DNA of 64,000 nt, from NCBI GenBank assembly GCA_977006965.1, contig OZ345358.1, positions 744,001 through 808,000 on the forward strand, written 5' to 3'. Below are positions 23,231 through 32,169 of the stretch, piece after piece. Made by a program: the position numbers and the translations under genes. A model generated the notes under the pieces. The model searched no databases and had not been told where the DNA came from. It saw only the letters and a list, made by a program, of their open reading frames with translations. Within the stretch, counting starts at the first letter, position 1. Each line of letters opens with the position of its first letter. The DNA comes from Phymatolithon calcareum (taxonomy: Eukaryota > Rhodophyta > Florideophyceae > Hapalidiales).

Positions 23231-24292
23231 TCTTCTGTTTTGCCTTCGCATTTGGCCTTTTCTCGATTTCAAGTTTCTCCTTCAGTAGTTTCACAGCAAA
23301 GTATTACCCCCATTGCGTCCTTTTAATTTCCCGGGGCGTGATTTTGGATAGCGACCTCATTCTGTTTTGGAGGTAGAGTGCAAAGCGTCCTAAAATGACA
23401 GAATATGAAAAGCCTTCTCGCATACGGAAACCAGAAGACAGGTCATTGGACGCTGGCTGTTTTGGCTGAAGAGTGAGCAGGCACCAAGAATCGCCAGTGT
23501 CGGGCGCATGCGAGTTATATACTTAGATACACAAGCTCCCGGGCGCCAACAAATGGTCTGTCTCTCTCCGTGTTTCAGGCCGTTCTCCGTGCGTCTGGAC
23601 TGGCTCTGATTTGCGCGGCCCTACAACTGTCTAAACAAAGCGACAAGAGCTTTCAAACGGAGCGCAAAGTTACCGGCGAAGGTGCCACCTAAGCAGGGAT
23701 CGTCCCAATTCAATTTTATTGCAATGAATTGCAATGTTTTATTTATTGCACGGAGTTTAGCTATTGCAATTGCAATTGGATCAGAGTTTCAAATTGAAAT
23801 TGTAACTGAGGCGTAGTTTCCAATTGAAATTCAAATTGAAGCTGCGCCGTTCAGAATCGACAGGAAGAAAGTTTGCGCCTGTGCGCCGAAGTCACTCTAC
23901 ACACCGAGGTACAATTTGGGTGGCTCGAGATCAGACTTTAGTCGCGTATTATTTTACGCAATGGCATTCCATGATGCAAGACGGGAATACTATTCGCAGC
24001 TCTGTGTGCTAGCAATAGTTACTGCAATAATCAGTGACACCATAATAGGTTATTTTTATGGCAATCACAACAAAACGATGTACATCACAAGTAGGGAATA
24101 GGGAATAACGTAGTTGAACTAGCGTCTGTAATTACTTTGTTCAATACATGTGCTGTTTGGAACGTAGTTGAACGTGCGTCAGCATCGAAGTACATTTTTA
24201 TAAATCGTTCTGTAATCTGGATTGGATGCTTGCATAGGCAACGTAATGTGCTGAAATAAGAAGTTATTCTTGGTTCTGCAATAGACTATTCC

Positions 24293-24620
24293 TGTGAGTA
24301 TGGGCCACACAATTGCACGGCCAGAGAGAATATCTGTACTGTATCCAATGATATGTTAGAAGGTATTCGATTGGTGCATATCTCCTTATTAGTGATCCGG
24401 GGGTGCAGCGCGCCCTCACCCGTTTGCCCCCGTTTGTACTCTGTACTTAGGAAGTGCTGTGCTGCGCGCTGTCGCAGCGCACAGATAGAATACACACACC
24501 AAAACCGAGTAAACGAACATTTCGTTTTGACTAAGGACGCTTATCGCTTCGGCGTGCTTCCTTCTTGACGCCACTACCGCTAAGGCGGGGCGTCTATTCC
24601 GAATAATTGCCACACCCACA
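24293..24620 (+). repeat. 5' LTR of the young copia element
   Basis: TG...CA ends, 328 bp, identical to the 3' LTR except at one position (T versus C in CTTCCT[T/C]CTTGACG). It is preceded by ATTCC. Confidence 0.95.
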
Positions 24621-25000
24621 TTGATCAATTGGGGGCAAGGCAAATACTTGCTCGCAGCGTACAATAAGCCTAAGGGCTGCGCTGCAATTGCCGTGCCGAC
24701 TACCGCCGTGTCAGTAACCGTGCTGGGAAGTATTTTTGGCCGCCCTCTGGTCCTGCGTCCGAAGGTGTACAGTCGCTTGTAATATCTTGTTGTAATATCC
24801 GGATTCCCTCGGCTCTTTGAGTCGGATCACCTGTTCTACATTGCTTCGGCCACCCCCTTGGTTGGGGGTCTTGTGTGTTCAGGTCGAGTACGGAAGAAAC
24901 GATTTTGTACTTGATTGTCAACGTTCCTAAAAACCTCTGCACCGTTCCTTGGGAAGGCTAGGGTGAAATCCAGTAGCATCTAGCGCGGTAATTAGTTGGC

Positions 25001-28000
25001 ATGGACCCACCGACCGCTGAACAGCGGCAAATGGCGGACGGGGAGCTGGCCGAGCTCTTCACTGCAGACGAAGTGAAGGAGCTTCGTGGCGAAAATTTGT
25101 GCAAGTTCTTTACGGAGAACTGCAATCAGCGCGACTTGCAGCTCTGTTCTACGGCTGCCCGCGCGCGTGTTCGCGACTACCTCCACAGCCACGATGTGGC
25201 TGTTGGAAAGGGGTCTGGCCAGCCCATCGTGGACTGCTTGCTGAACCTGTTCCCGCCGGCTTCGCCGCAGACTTCTGTTCGCGCGCGCAGTCAAGCTGGA
25301 GCTTCGGGGTCTGGCGACCCCCGCTCCATGTCGGACAGCTCGCTGCTCGCGCCTGCTTTATCAAAGATGACTGCCGTGCGCGACATTGTTAAGTCGCCGC
25401 GACATCCGAGCGACCAGTATGCCGGACCGCACGAGCCACCATTGCTCTCTACCGTGAAAGAAGCCTTTAGGGCCGACTGCAACGCCTTAAACGTCCCCGA
25501 AGACGCTCGCCTGGACGTCATGTACCGCTTCTTACGCGGTGACGCGCTCAAGCACTTTCGTCGGGCGGTCAGGCCTCTTGCTTCTTCAGCCAACGACGCG
25601 TTCCGGCTTCTTGCTGAGCACTACAACACATCTGCTCACCAACGGAACAATAAGGACGAGTGGAACCGGCTGACTTTCACTTTACTAGCGTCTCACAACC
25701 GCGAAAAGAGTGACGCTGAGGTCCTTCAGCTACTCTACAACCAAGCCCAGGACTTGCAGACCCTGCTGGGTCCGCCTTACACGTCAGACCTTCTACTTTG
25801 TGACTTTCTTGTCCGGGCTACGTCAACTACTCCGTTCGCTCGTCACCTTAAGGACGAAGATGCTGAGCGAAAACCGCATGCTTTGTATACTCAACTTCTA
25901 AACGCGATCAACCGTGAAAGCCGGGAGAAAGAACGAGCTCAGGTAGGTGGAGTTACTGCTATTGCAGGCTCCTCCGCAGCTGGACCGTCGTCTCGCTCAC
26001 TGCCGGGAACGTTTTTCGTAGATGAGGCCGGCGAGTACGAGATATTCTACACCAACTCGGGCTCGCCCAGTATCCGTCGCCGCGCTATGCGTAACCCACT
26101 CCGTGACTTTCGCAACAGAGGCCGCTCCCGCGGCAGAGGCGGGTTTGCTGGCAACAGACCAGGAGACCAACGACGGTACAACCCTGGCGTCGTGCCGCAG
26201 TTCAATAGGAAAGACCATACCGGGAACTATATGCTTTGCAATTTATGCAACAGCTGGTTCCATCTGATCGCTGACTGCCCGTATCGCACCAAGGCGACGG
26301 CCATAATGTTTGAGGAAGAGCATGTACATCCGGCGGAAGACAACCTTGAGGTCGCTGCGAACGCTGCTGACGACGACAGGCTCAACGATGTATATGAGCA
26401 AGATGAACAGGCGACCGCATTCTTTGCCCAAGTTGCTGAACACCAAAGTACTCACGCTTTTACTGGAGAAAAATTGCCCTTCTCAGCCCCAATATCTCTG
26501 GATATTCACTTCACGGAGATATCCAGCGTACCGTTCTTGGGTATCTGCATGGACGAAGGCGCTACTGAATCTATCTGCGGCAAGCCACAGTACGAGGCTT
26601 ACCTCAGAACTGTCCACATTCCAGCGAGCCTAAGCAAGCTCCGCCCTTCCGGAGTACCGCTTCGATTTGGCGGAAAGGGGGACAAGCAACTGGTGTTACC
26701 TTCTCTTGGGATAGCCACTATACGTTTCCCCGTACAGGGCTACGGGTTTTACGAGTACAAGTCGCATATTGTGGACAACGATGTACCTATGCTCCTTGGT
26801 CTACGCCTGCAACGAGAACTGAAGGCAACTACCGTCAAAAATGACCAAGGACCCGAGTTCATAGAGTTCCCAAACTTGTTTCGCCTTCCTTTAACCTTCA
26901 AGCGTGGCCACCTCTTCTATGAGTTCCCTGCGAATGAAGTCCTCTTTACTGAGACCGAGCTCTACAAGCCTCATCGAAACCTTGGGCATCCCACCGCAGC
27001 AACCAGGTTCCGAACTCTCGATCGCGCCTACCCTCTTGAAACTACGCATGATGACAAGCAAAAGCTGGAAAATATCGTTAGCAACTGCTTTGCGTGCGAA
27101 AAGTACAAGCGTATGCCTCAGCGCTATCGCGCTTCTGCACCCGACGAGATCGTATTCAACCAGGACGTTGCCATTGATATCATGTTCATCGATGGAAGTC
27201 CAATCCTGCATGCTGTTTGTAAGCACACGCACCTCTCCCGGGCAGCCGTCCTGCCTGCTCAAGATGGCCGTACCATCTGGGAGACTTTCATGCGTATCTG
27301 GGTATGTCTTTATCTTGGAGCACCTGTCAACATCTGGGTTGATCAGGCTAAGCAGTTCATCTACGGGATCTTCGTCATTCTTTGCAACTCCCTTGGCGCT
27401 AACATTGTACCAGTTGCAGTCGAGGCGCACTGGTCTCTTGTGGTCGAACGATACCATGAGCCCCTCCGTAGAGTCGTAAGAAAGCTGAGAACTGACTGTC
27501 CTGACGTGCCTTTGGACGTACTCGTTGACTACGCAAACATGGTTATGTCACATACGATGGGACCCGAGGGGTTTACGCCGGCGATATTGGCCTTTGGGGC
27601 AGAGCCTCGCCTCCCGATTGCGGACTTAGCTCAAGTCCCAGTGACCGTCATACAGCGCATGGAAGTTGCTGCTATCGCCCGTCGCGAGTACGAGAGCGTG
27701 GTGGCCAAAATGCGTGTAACCAAGGCCATGGCTTCTCCCGCTCCCAGTGAGAGTTTCCTCACTGTCAACCCAGGGGACAAAGTGCTCGCCTTTCGCGAGA
27801 AAAAAGGCTGGATGGGACCATACAAGTTCATGTCTAATGCTGGAAAGCTTGCTCTAGTTGTCGATGCCGCCAACAGGCAGCATACTTTTCATGTCACTCA
27901 GCTCAAACCCTATCCTGAGATGCCAGCCTTAGAGGACCTCTCTCCTGTGGTACAAGCGTTCATCGTGAAGGTCTGCAACAAAAAGAACGATCCTCGCTTT

Positions 28001-28123
28001 AAAGACTCCCAGCAGAAGGAGTACAACGGCATCCTGGCAAAAGGAGGAGTGAAGCCAGTTCTACGCTCTGAGATTCCCCCTGGTGCAAACTTCGTCGGCA
28101 AATCGATATGTCAACGTCATTAA
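25001..28123 (+). CDS. Copia Gag-protease-integrase polyprotein, start of RT
   Basis: A 1040-codon frame. Residues 1-400 are gag-like and helical, with an RG-rich basic segment. Residues about 412-425 carry a CCHC zinc knuckle (CNLCNSWFHLIADC). An aspartic protease motif, DEGATE, is at about 517, where DSGAT is usual. Integrase has an HHCC finger (HRNLGH...CFAC, about 655-700) and a DD35E-type core with Asp near 724 and 780 and Glu near 815. After it comes an SH3-like segment with KGWMGPYKF (about 945-985), resembling a GPY/F module. The frame runs into the first residues of RT and stops. The next frame continues RT. Confidence 0.9.
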   Translation: MDPPTAEQRQMADGELAELFTADEVKELRGENLCKFFTENCNQRDLQLCSTAARARVRDYLHSHDVAVGKGSGQPIVDCLLNLFPPASPQTSVRARSQAGASGSGDPRSMSDSSLLAPALSKMTAVRDIVKSPRHPSDQYAGPHEPPLLSTVKEAFRADCNALNVPEDARLDVMYRFLRGDALKHFRRAVRPLASSANDAFRLLAEHYNTSAHQRNNKDEWNRLTFTLLASHNREKSDAEVLQLLYNQAQDLQTLLGPPYTSDLLLCDFLVRATSTTPFARHLKDEDAERKPHALYTQLLNAINRESREKERAQVGGVTAIAGSSAAGPSSRSLPGTFFVDEAGEYEIFYTNSGSPSIRRRAMRNPLRDFRNRGRSRGRGGFAGNRPGDQRRYNPGVVPQFNRKDHTGNYMLCNLCNSWFHLIADCPYRTKATAIMFEEEHVHPAEDNLEVAANAADDDRLNDVYEQDEQATAFFAQVAEHQSTHAFTGEKLPFSAPISLDIHFTEISSVPFLGICMDEGATESICGKPQYEAYLRTVHIPASLSKLRPSGVPLRFGGKGDKQLVLPSLGIATIRFPVQGYGFYEYKSHIVDNDVPMLLGLRLQRELKATTVKNDQGPEFIEFPNLFRLPLTFKRGHLFYEFPANEVLFTETELYKPHRNLGHPTAATRFRTLDRAYPLETTHDDKQKLENIVSNCFACEKYKRMPQRYRASAPDEIVFNQDVAIDIMFIDGSPILHAVCKHTHLSRAAVLPAQDGRTIWETFMRIWVCLYLGAPVNIWVDQAKQFIYGIFVILCNSLGANIVPVAVEAHWSLVVERYHEPLRRVVRKLRTDCPDVPLDVLVDYANMVMSHTMGPEGFTPAILAFGAEPRLPIADLAQVPVTVIQRMEVAAIARREYESVVAKMRVTKAMASPAPSESFLTVNPGDKVLAFREKKGWMGPYKFMSNAGKLALVVDAANRQHTFHVTQLKPYPEMPALEDLSPVVQAFIVKVCNKKNDPRFKDSQQKEYNGILAKGGVKPVLRSEIPPGANFVGKSICQRH

Positions 28124-29486
28124 GGACTTTGGTTCTGAATTCGAGCGACTGAAATCGCGATGGATTCTTCTCGGGTACAGCGACAGAGAAAAGGATTTTA
28201 TAGTGAATGAGGCGCCTGTGCTCATGCGCTTCAGTCTTCGCATTATCTTCTTCTTGGTCATCTCCTTCTTTGACAATGTCCTGTGGACCAGAGACGCCGA
28301 GCAGGCCTACTTCCAGTCCAAGCCGTTGCCACGTGCTGTATACACCGACCCGCCACAGGAGTCTAAGCTCGATCCGGAACATTATGCCCTACAGATCGTG
28401 CTGCCTCAGTACGGACTTGCAGAGTCTAGTACCTGCTGGCGCCACCAGTATGCTCCAGTGTACACCAAGGACTTGAAAATGTCCTCAGCGCACATTGACC
28501 CCTGTCTTTACTACCGAAAGACAGACGGTAAGCTCATCGGCGTCACTGGCCTCGTTACGGATGACACTGCAAACACGGGTACTCTCCAGTTTGCTGAGGA
28601 AGAAGCCAAAGCTACCTCACGCTTCATAACGAACAAGCATGAGATAGCTAAAGAGAAGGAATTCCGGTTCTTCGGGCAACAAGTGACGATGTCTAATGAT
28701 GGCCTGATAGTCCGTCAGTATGCGCACATCAACGAAATGGAGCTGATGGATTCCTCTGCAGCAGAAGTGAACCAGAAGGAGTTCCGCAGCCAGCGAGGAA
28801 AGCTGTTGTACGTGACGCAGACTTCCCAGCCGCTCTACGCCTATGATGCTGCCTATCTGTCGCAAGTAAAACCTGATCAGGCCAAGTCTGCTGACGTACG
28901 TGCTCTGAACAAATCAGTGCGTGCTCTAAAAGCTACTCCCAAGCAAGGACTGCTGTTCCCCAAGTTGGACATGGATTCTGTTACCATACGCGTCTACACT
29001 GACGCTGGCCACAATACAAACCCTGATCTAACGTCTCAGCTGGGAGTTATAGTCCTTGTTGTGGACAGAGACCTTCACTGCAATATACTACACTGGTCAT
29101 CAAATAAGTGTTCGCGCCACACTAAGTCAATGATATCTGCTGAGACTTACGCTTTTGCAGATGGATACAACATAGGAGTGTCGTTCAAAATGCTGCTGGA
29201 AGATATGCTTTCTCGTGAGTTCAAGCTCTTCTTGTTCACGGACTGCAAGTCTCTCTTCGATACTATTACTAAGTATCGCCGTACCAAAGAGCTCCAACTC
29301 ATGTACGAGATATCTGATATCCGTCGGGCTTATGAGTCATTAGAGATCTCGAATATCGCATGGATCTGGACAGAGTTCAACATTGCCGACAGCCTCACGC
29401 GCCATGCCAAGAACTATATCCTTCAGCAAGTCCTTTCCACGGGATACATTCAGCACCCGATTGAGGAATGGATTTCGAAGTCGTGA
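28083..29486 (+). CDS. Copia reverse transcriptase-RNase H, +1 frame
   Basis: This frame overlaps the previous one by 41 bp and lacks a suitable ATG there, so it must be reached by a +1 shift near 28100 or is cut off by a single-base mutation. RT has a DAEQAYFQS block (second Asp region) and an unusual active site, LVTDDTANTG, where copia normally shows YVDD. RNase H follows with VYTDAGHNTNPD, ISAETYAFADG and LFTDCKSLFD carrying the catalytic acids, and it ends with an IADSLTRHAK motif. Otherwise the frame is uninterrupted. Confidence 0.85.
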   Translation: MQTSSANRYVNVIKDFGSEFERLKSRWILLGYSDREKDFIVNEAPVLMRFSLRIIFFLVISFFDNVLWTRDAEQAYFQSKPLPRAVYTDPPQESKLDPEHYALQIVLPQYGLAESSTCWRHQYAPVYTKDLKMSSAHIDPCLYYRKTDGKLIGVTGLVTDDTANTGTLQFAEEEAKATSRFITNKHEIAKEKEFRFFGQQVTMSNDGLIVRQYAHINEMELMDSSAAEVNQKEFRSQRGKLLYVTQTSQPLYAYDAAYLSQVKPDQAKSADVRALNKSVRALKATPKQGLLFPKLDMDSVTIRVYTDAGHNTNPDLTSQLGVIVLVVDRDLHCNILHWSSNKCSRHTKSMISAETYAFADGYNIGVSFKMLLEDMLSREFKLFLFTDCKSLFDTITKYRRTKELQLMYEISDIRRAYESLEISNIAWIWTEFNIADSLTRHAKNYILQQVLSTGYIQHPIEEWISKS

Positions 29487-29559
29487 GTATCCGCTTTTCA
29501 ATGCATACCCGCTTTCACCGCCTGCTTACACCGAAACATCGAATGAATACCCCAAGTCT

Positions 29560-29580
29560 GGGGAAAGAAGAAAAATAGAA
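29560..29580 (+). promoter_or_regulatory. Polypurine tract of the copia element
   Basis: A purine run (with one T) starts GGGGAAAGAAG, 11 bp upstream of the 3' LTR. It would prime plus-strand DNA synthesis. Confidence 0.6.
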
Positions 29581-29591
29581 ATTGGATTGAA

Positions 29592-29919
29592 TGTGAGTAT
29601 GGGCCACACAATTGCACGGCCAGAGAGAATATCTGTACTGTATCCAATGATATGTTAGAAGGTATTCGATTGGTGCATATCTCCTTATTAGTGATCCGGG
29701 GGTGCAGCGCGCCCTCACCCGTTTGCCCCCGTTTGTACTCTGTACTTAGGAAGTGCTGTGCTGCGCGCTGTCGCAGCGCACAGATAGAATACACACACCA
29801 AAACCGAGTAAACGAACATTTCGTTTTGACTAAGGACGCTTATCGCTTCGGCGTGCTTCCTCCTTGACGCCACTACCGCTAAGGCGGGGCGTCTATTCCG
29901 AATAATTGCCACACCCACA
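29592..29919 (+). repeat. 3' LTR of the young copia element
   Basis: 328 bp, one difference from the 5' LTR, followed by the ATTCC duplication. Confidence 0.95.
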
Positions 29920-30357
29920 ATTCCTATTCAATATTGCAATAAACGGGAATTGAAATTAATTATGACCTAACTCTGCTCGAGATACACACAGATGTGTCAC
30001 TTTTTGGTTTTCTGGGTGTTGGAGGATCGACTTTGCGTGGCGCACTTTACGGTTTATGACATCGGAGGAGAAATCACGAACCAGGGCCATCGCCAGAATG
30101 TTCCAAGCGTACGTCTATGTTTGGTGTCACAACATCAGGAAGGTTACGTATCTGTCAAACTTGAACAAGGTGAATTTTTCTCGCAGAACCCTAAATGCAA
30201 TAGATATTTCGAGATGTACCTCAGTTGCAATAGGTATGCGCGAAGTACCTCAATTGCAAATTCTATTGCATGCGAGAAATCCTATTGCTATTGATTGCCT
30301 ATTTGCTCAGCTGGAAGCAATAGCGAAAAGTTAATTGGGACGAACCCTGCACCTAAG

Positions 30358-32040
30358 CAATATAAGAGGCCCATTCACCTGCGAGAACTCAATTCTTTCT
30401 TCCTCAGAGCTTTTCTTTCAGCACACACACCTTCCCATCTGTGATCGCACGAAATTCCCAACTAGAGTCGCGTGCCTCTGATTCGGTGCCCCATGTGGAT
30501 CGCGATCAAAGTTCGTGGCGTACAGTCGCTAGAAAAAAAGCGCTTACTGCAATCCTTGCAGATTCCGCCTTGCTGTCGAGTCTGGGAATGGGGCAGCAGC
30601 AACGGGAAAAGAAATGCAGTCGGCGCGACACTCAGCATGGATAGAATGTTACAACTAAGTTCTTGACCTTATTGTATGCATACCAACCTGCGGGCTTTTC
30701 AACGGTGGTATGCCATAGAGATCTCTACGCATACCCGCTTCAGGTGAGGCGTACACGGGCAAGAATTGCGGAGAATTTAGACCCAATACTAAGAAAATTG
30801 CTCAGGAAATCAGTCTTGAGAAAGTGGAGGTATTTGTATCACATCATAATCTAAAGGTGGTTGTCCTTTCCTTGTGTGAAAAAGTTTTTTTCGCGTCTGG
30901 CGCGCTCGAAGTACCAGAAAGGAGCTTCTGTACCAACATTCCGCATTGCCGGACATTCATTCTTTCTTTTGCATTTTCCCCTAATGGGTCTAGCAGCGAT
31001 TCGAGGGTATAAATTTCTTCCATACTATCCTCTCGTGAGCGAGTTTGACTGCGGCTCTCACGTCTCGCCCAGGTACTTCATCAGAGAGTGATTCTGGAGT
31101 TGGTCTGACCGATTGTAGCAACACCTAGTGGACCAGGCGGCACTCGCCCATTCTTAGAATATTTCCAAGACAATAAACCCATCAAGGCGGCCGGTCCGCA
31201 AATAATACTGGGATCTAGACCGTCATTCCTAAGAGAAGTGTATCAATACGCCGACGATGATGGGGTTTTCTGACGAAATGATATTGTGCAAGAAGGTATT
31301 GTCGTGCAAACTTGGAGAACAGCAGTCAAAACAGTTGGCCTATGGCCTGCATTGGTTGAACAGAAGGAAATCGTCTGCTTTGCCTCCTAGTCCCAATCCC
31401 TTCTGCCTCCCTCCATCTTACGCAGGGAAAACTGTAGCGACTAAAGTAGGGTGGAAAGAAAGAGACGTAGATTTTTATATAAATGTTACCATCCCATCTG
31501 CTGCCGCTTGGGGCAGCTTTCCTAGTGCATGGAGGTTTTTGCTGGATTCTGCCTAATGAAGAGTTTCTTGTTTTGCTGGTGTACCGCGATTCAGTGGACT
31601 ACAAAAGTAGTGTGAAGAGGTTGTGTTCGAGCTATCAGCAGAACAAATCAAGGGTCGTCAGTAGAACACGAAAGCCCACGTGGTAAGTTTAGAGGACACG
31701 AAGTACTACTTGTAGTCTGAACACGTAGTCTAGGTGTGCTTGCCAGCTTACATTACAGTAGCATTCATTGCTGCACATGGGGACCCTGACGGTCGACCAA
31801 TCATCATTCCGACACTTTGGACTTTTTTCCAACTAATGTTTCCTCTGTTTCATACAACATCTGCTAAATTAATTTGGTTGTTGCAGCCAAAAATTCAGTC
31901 CAGTGATCTTTGTGTAATTTGAAATTACGGTCTTGACCAGAACTGATCCTTGACTACTGTACGGTGTTCTAAATTTAGTGGGATTCCACTCGGTGGATAA
32001 GCGAATCCTTCCTCGAAAGTCTCCACGATGGCAGCAATGC
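30358..32040. other. Intergenic; one fragment of an unknown dispersed element
   Basis: There is no gene that I can support. At about 31440-31640 the plus strand encodes VDFYINVTIPSAAAWGSFPSA and continues toward TACAAAAGT. It shares DNA and protein similarity with 62885-63040 and 56050-56200. The remainder shows no terminal repeats or domains. Confidence 0.4.
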
Positions 32041-32054
32041 GACTCTCGAGAAGG

Positions 32055-32062
32055 GATATAAG
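32055..32062 (+). promoter_or_regulatory. TATA-like box of the bromoperoxidase gene
   Basis: GATATAAG lies 107 bp before the start codon. The phycoerythrin gamma gene has a TATATA at about the same distance, which supports its role. Confidence 0.45.
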
Positions 32063-32169
32063 GCGACGCTCCGCATCGCATCCCAGCTTTTCCAGACACA
32101 CAGCGCCAGTCCCCAGTCGCGGTCCGAATTCCTCAGTCCACAACACCGCGACCGATTCATCACGCCAAC

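Larger units (their letters stand above)
24293..29919 (+). mobile_element. Young Ty1/copia LTR retrotransposon
   Basis: Two 328-bp LTRs (24293-24620 and 29592-29919) begin TG and end CA. They differ at a single base and are flanked by the 5-bp duplication ATTCC (24288-24292, 29920-29924). The internal region encodes gag, protease, integrase, RT and RNase H in copia order, in two overlapping frames. A polypurine tract lies at 29560-29580, about 11 bp before the 3' LTR. No TGG-type primer site follows the 5' LTR. The single LTR difference implies recent insertion. Confidence 0.95.
23694..30349. mobile_element. Non-autonomous hAT-like transposon (host of a copia element)
   Basis: The terminal inverted repeat begins CAGGG and runs CAGGG(A/T)TCGTCCCAATT at both ends. 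It is flanked by a perfect 8-bp duplication, CACCTAAG (23686-23693 and 30350-30357). The CAGGG start and 8-bp target duplication are diagnostic of hAT elements. Without the 5.6-kb retrotransposon it is only about 1.0 kb long and has no transposase. It is AT-rich, with many ATTGCAAT-type subterminal motifs at both ends (23710-23840 and 30180-30320) that may bind the transposase. Confidence 0.85.

Noticed and set aside
26904-27479. 191- and 188-codon frames within the copia integrase
   Set aside because: Shadows of the 1040-codon gag-pol frame.
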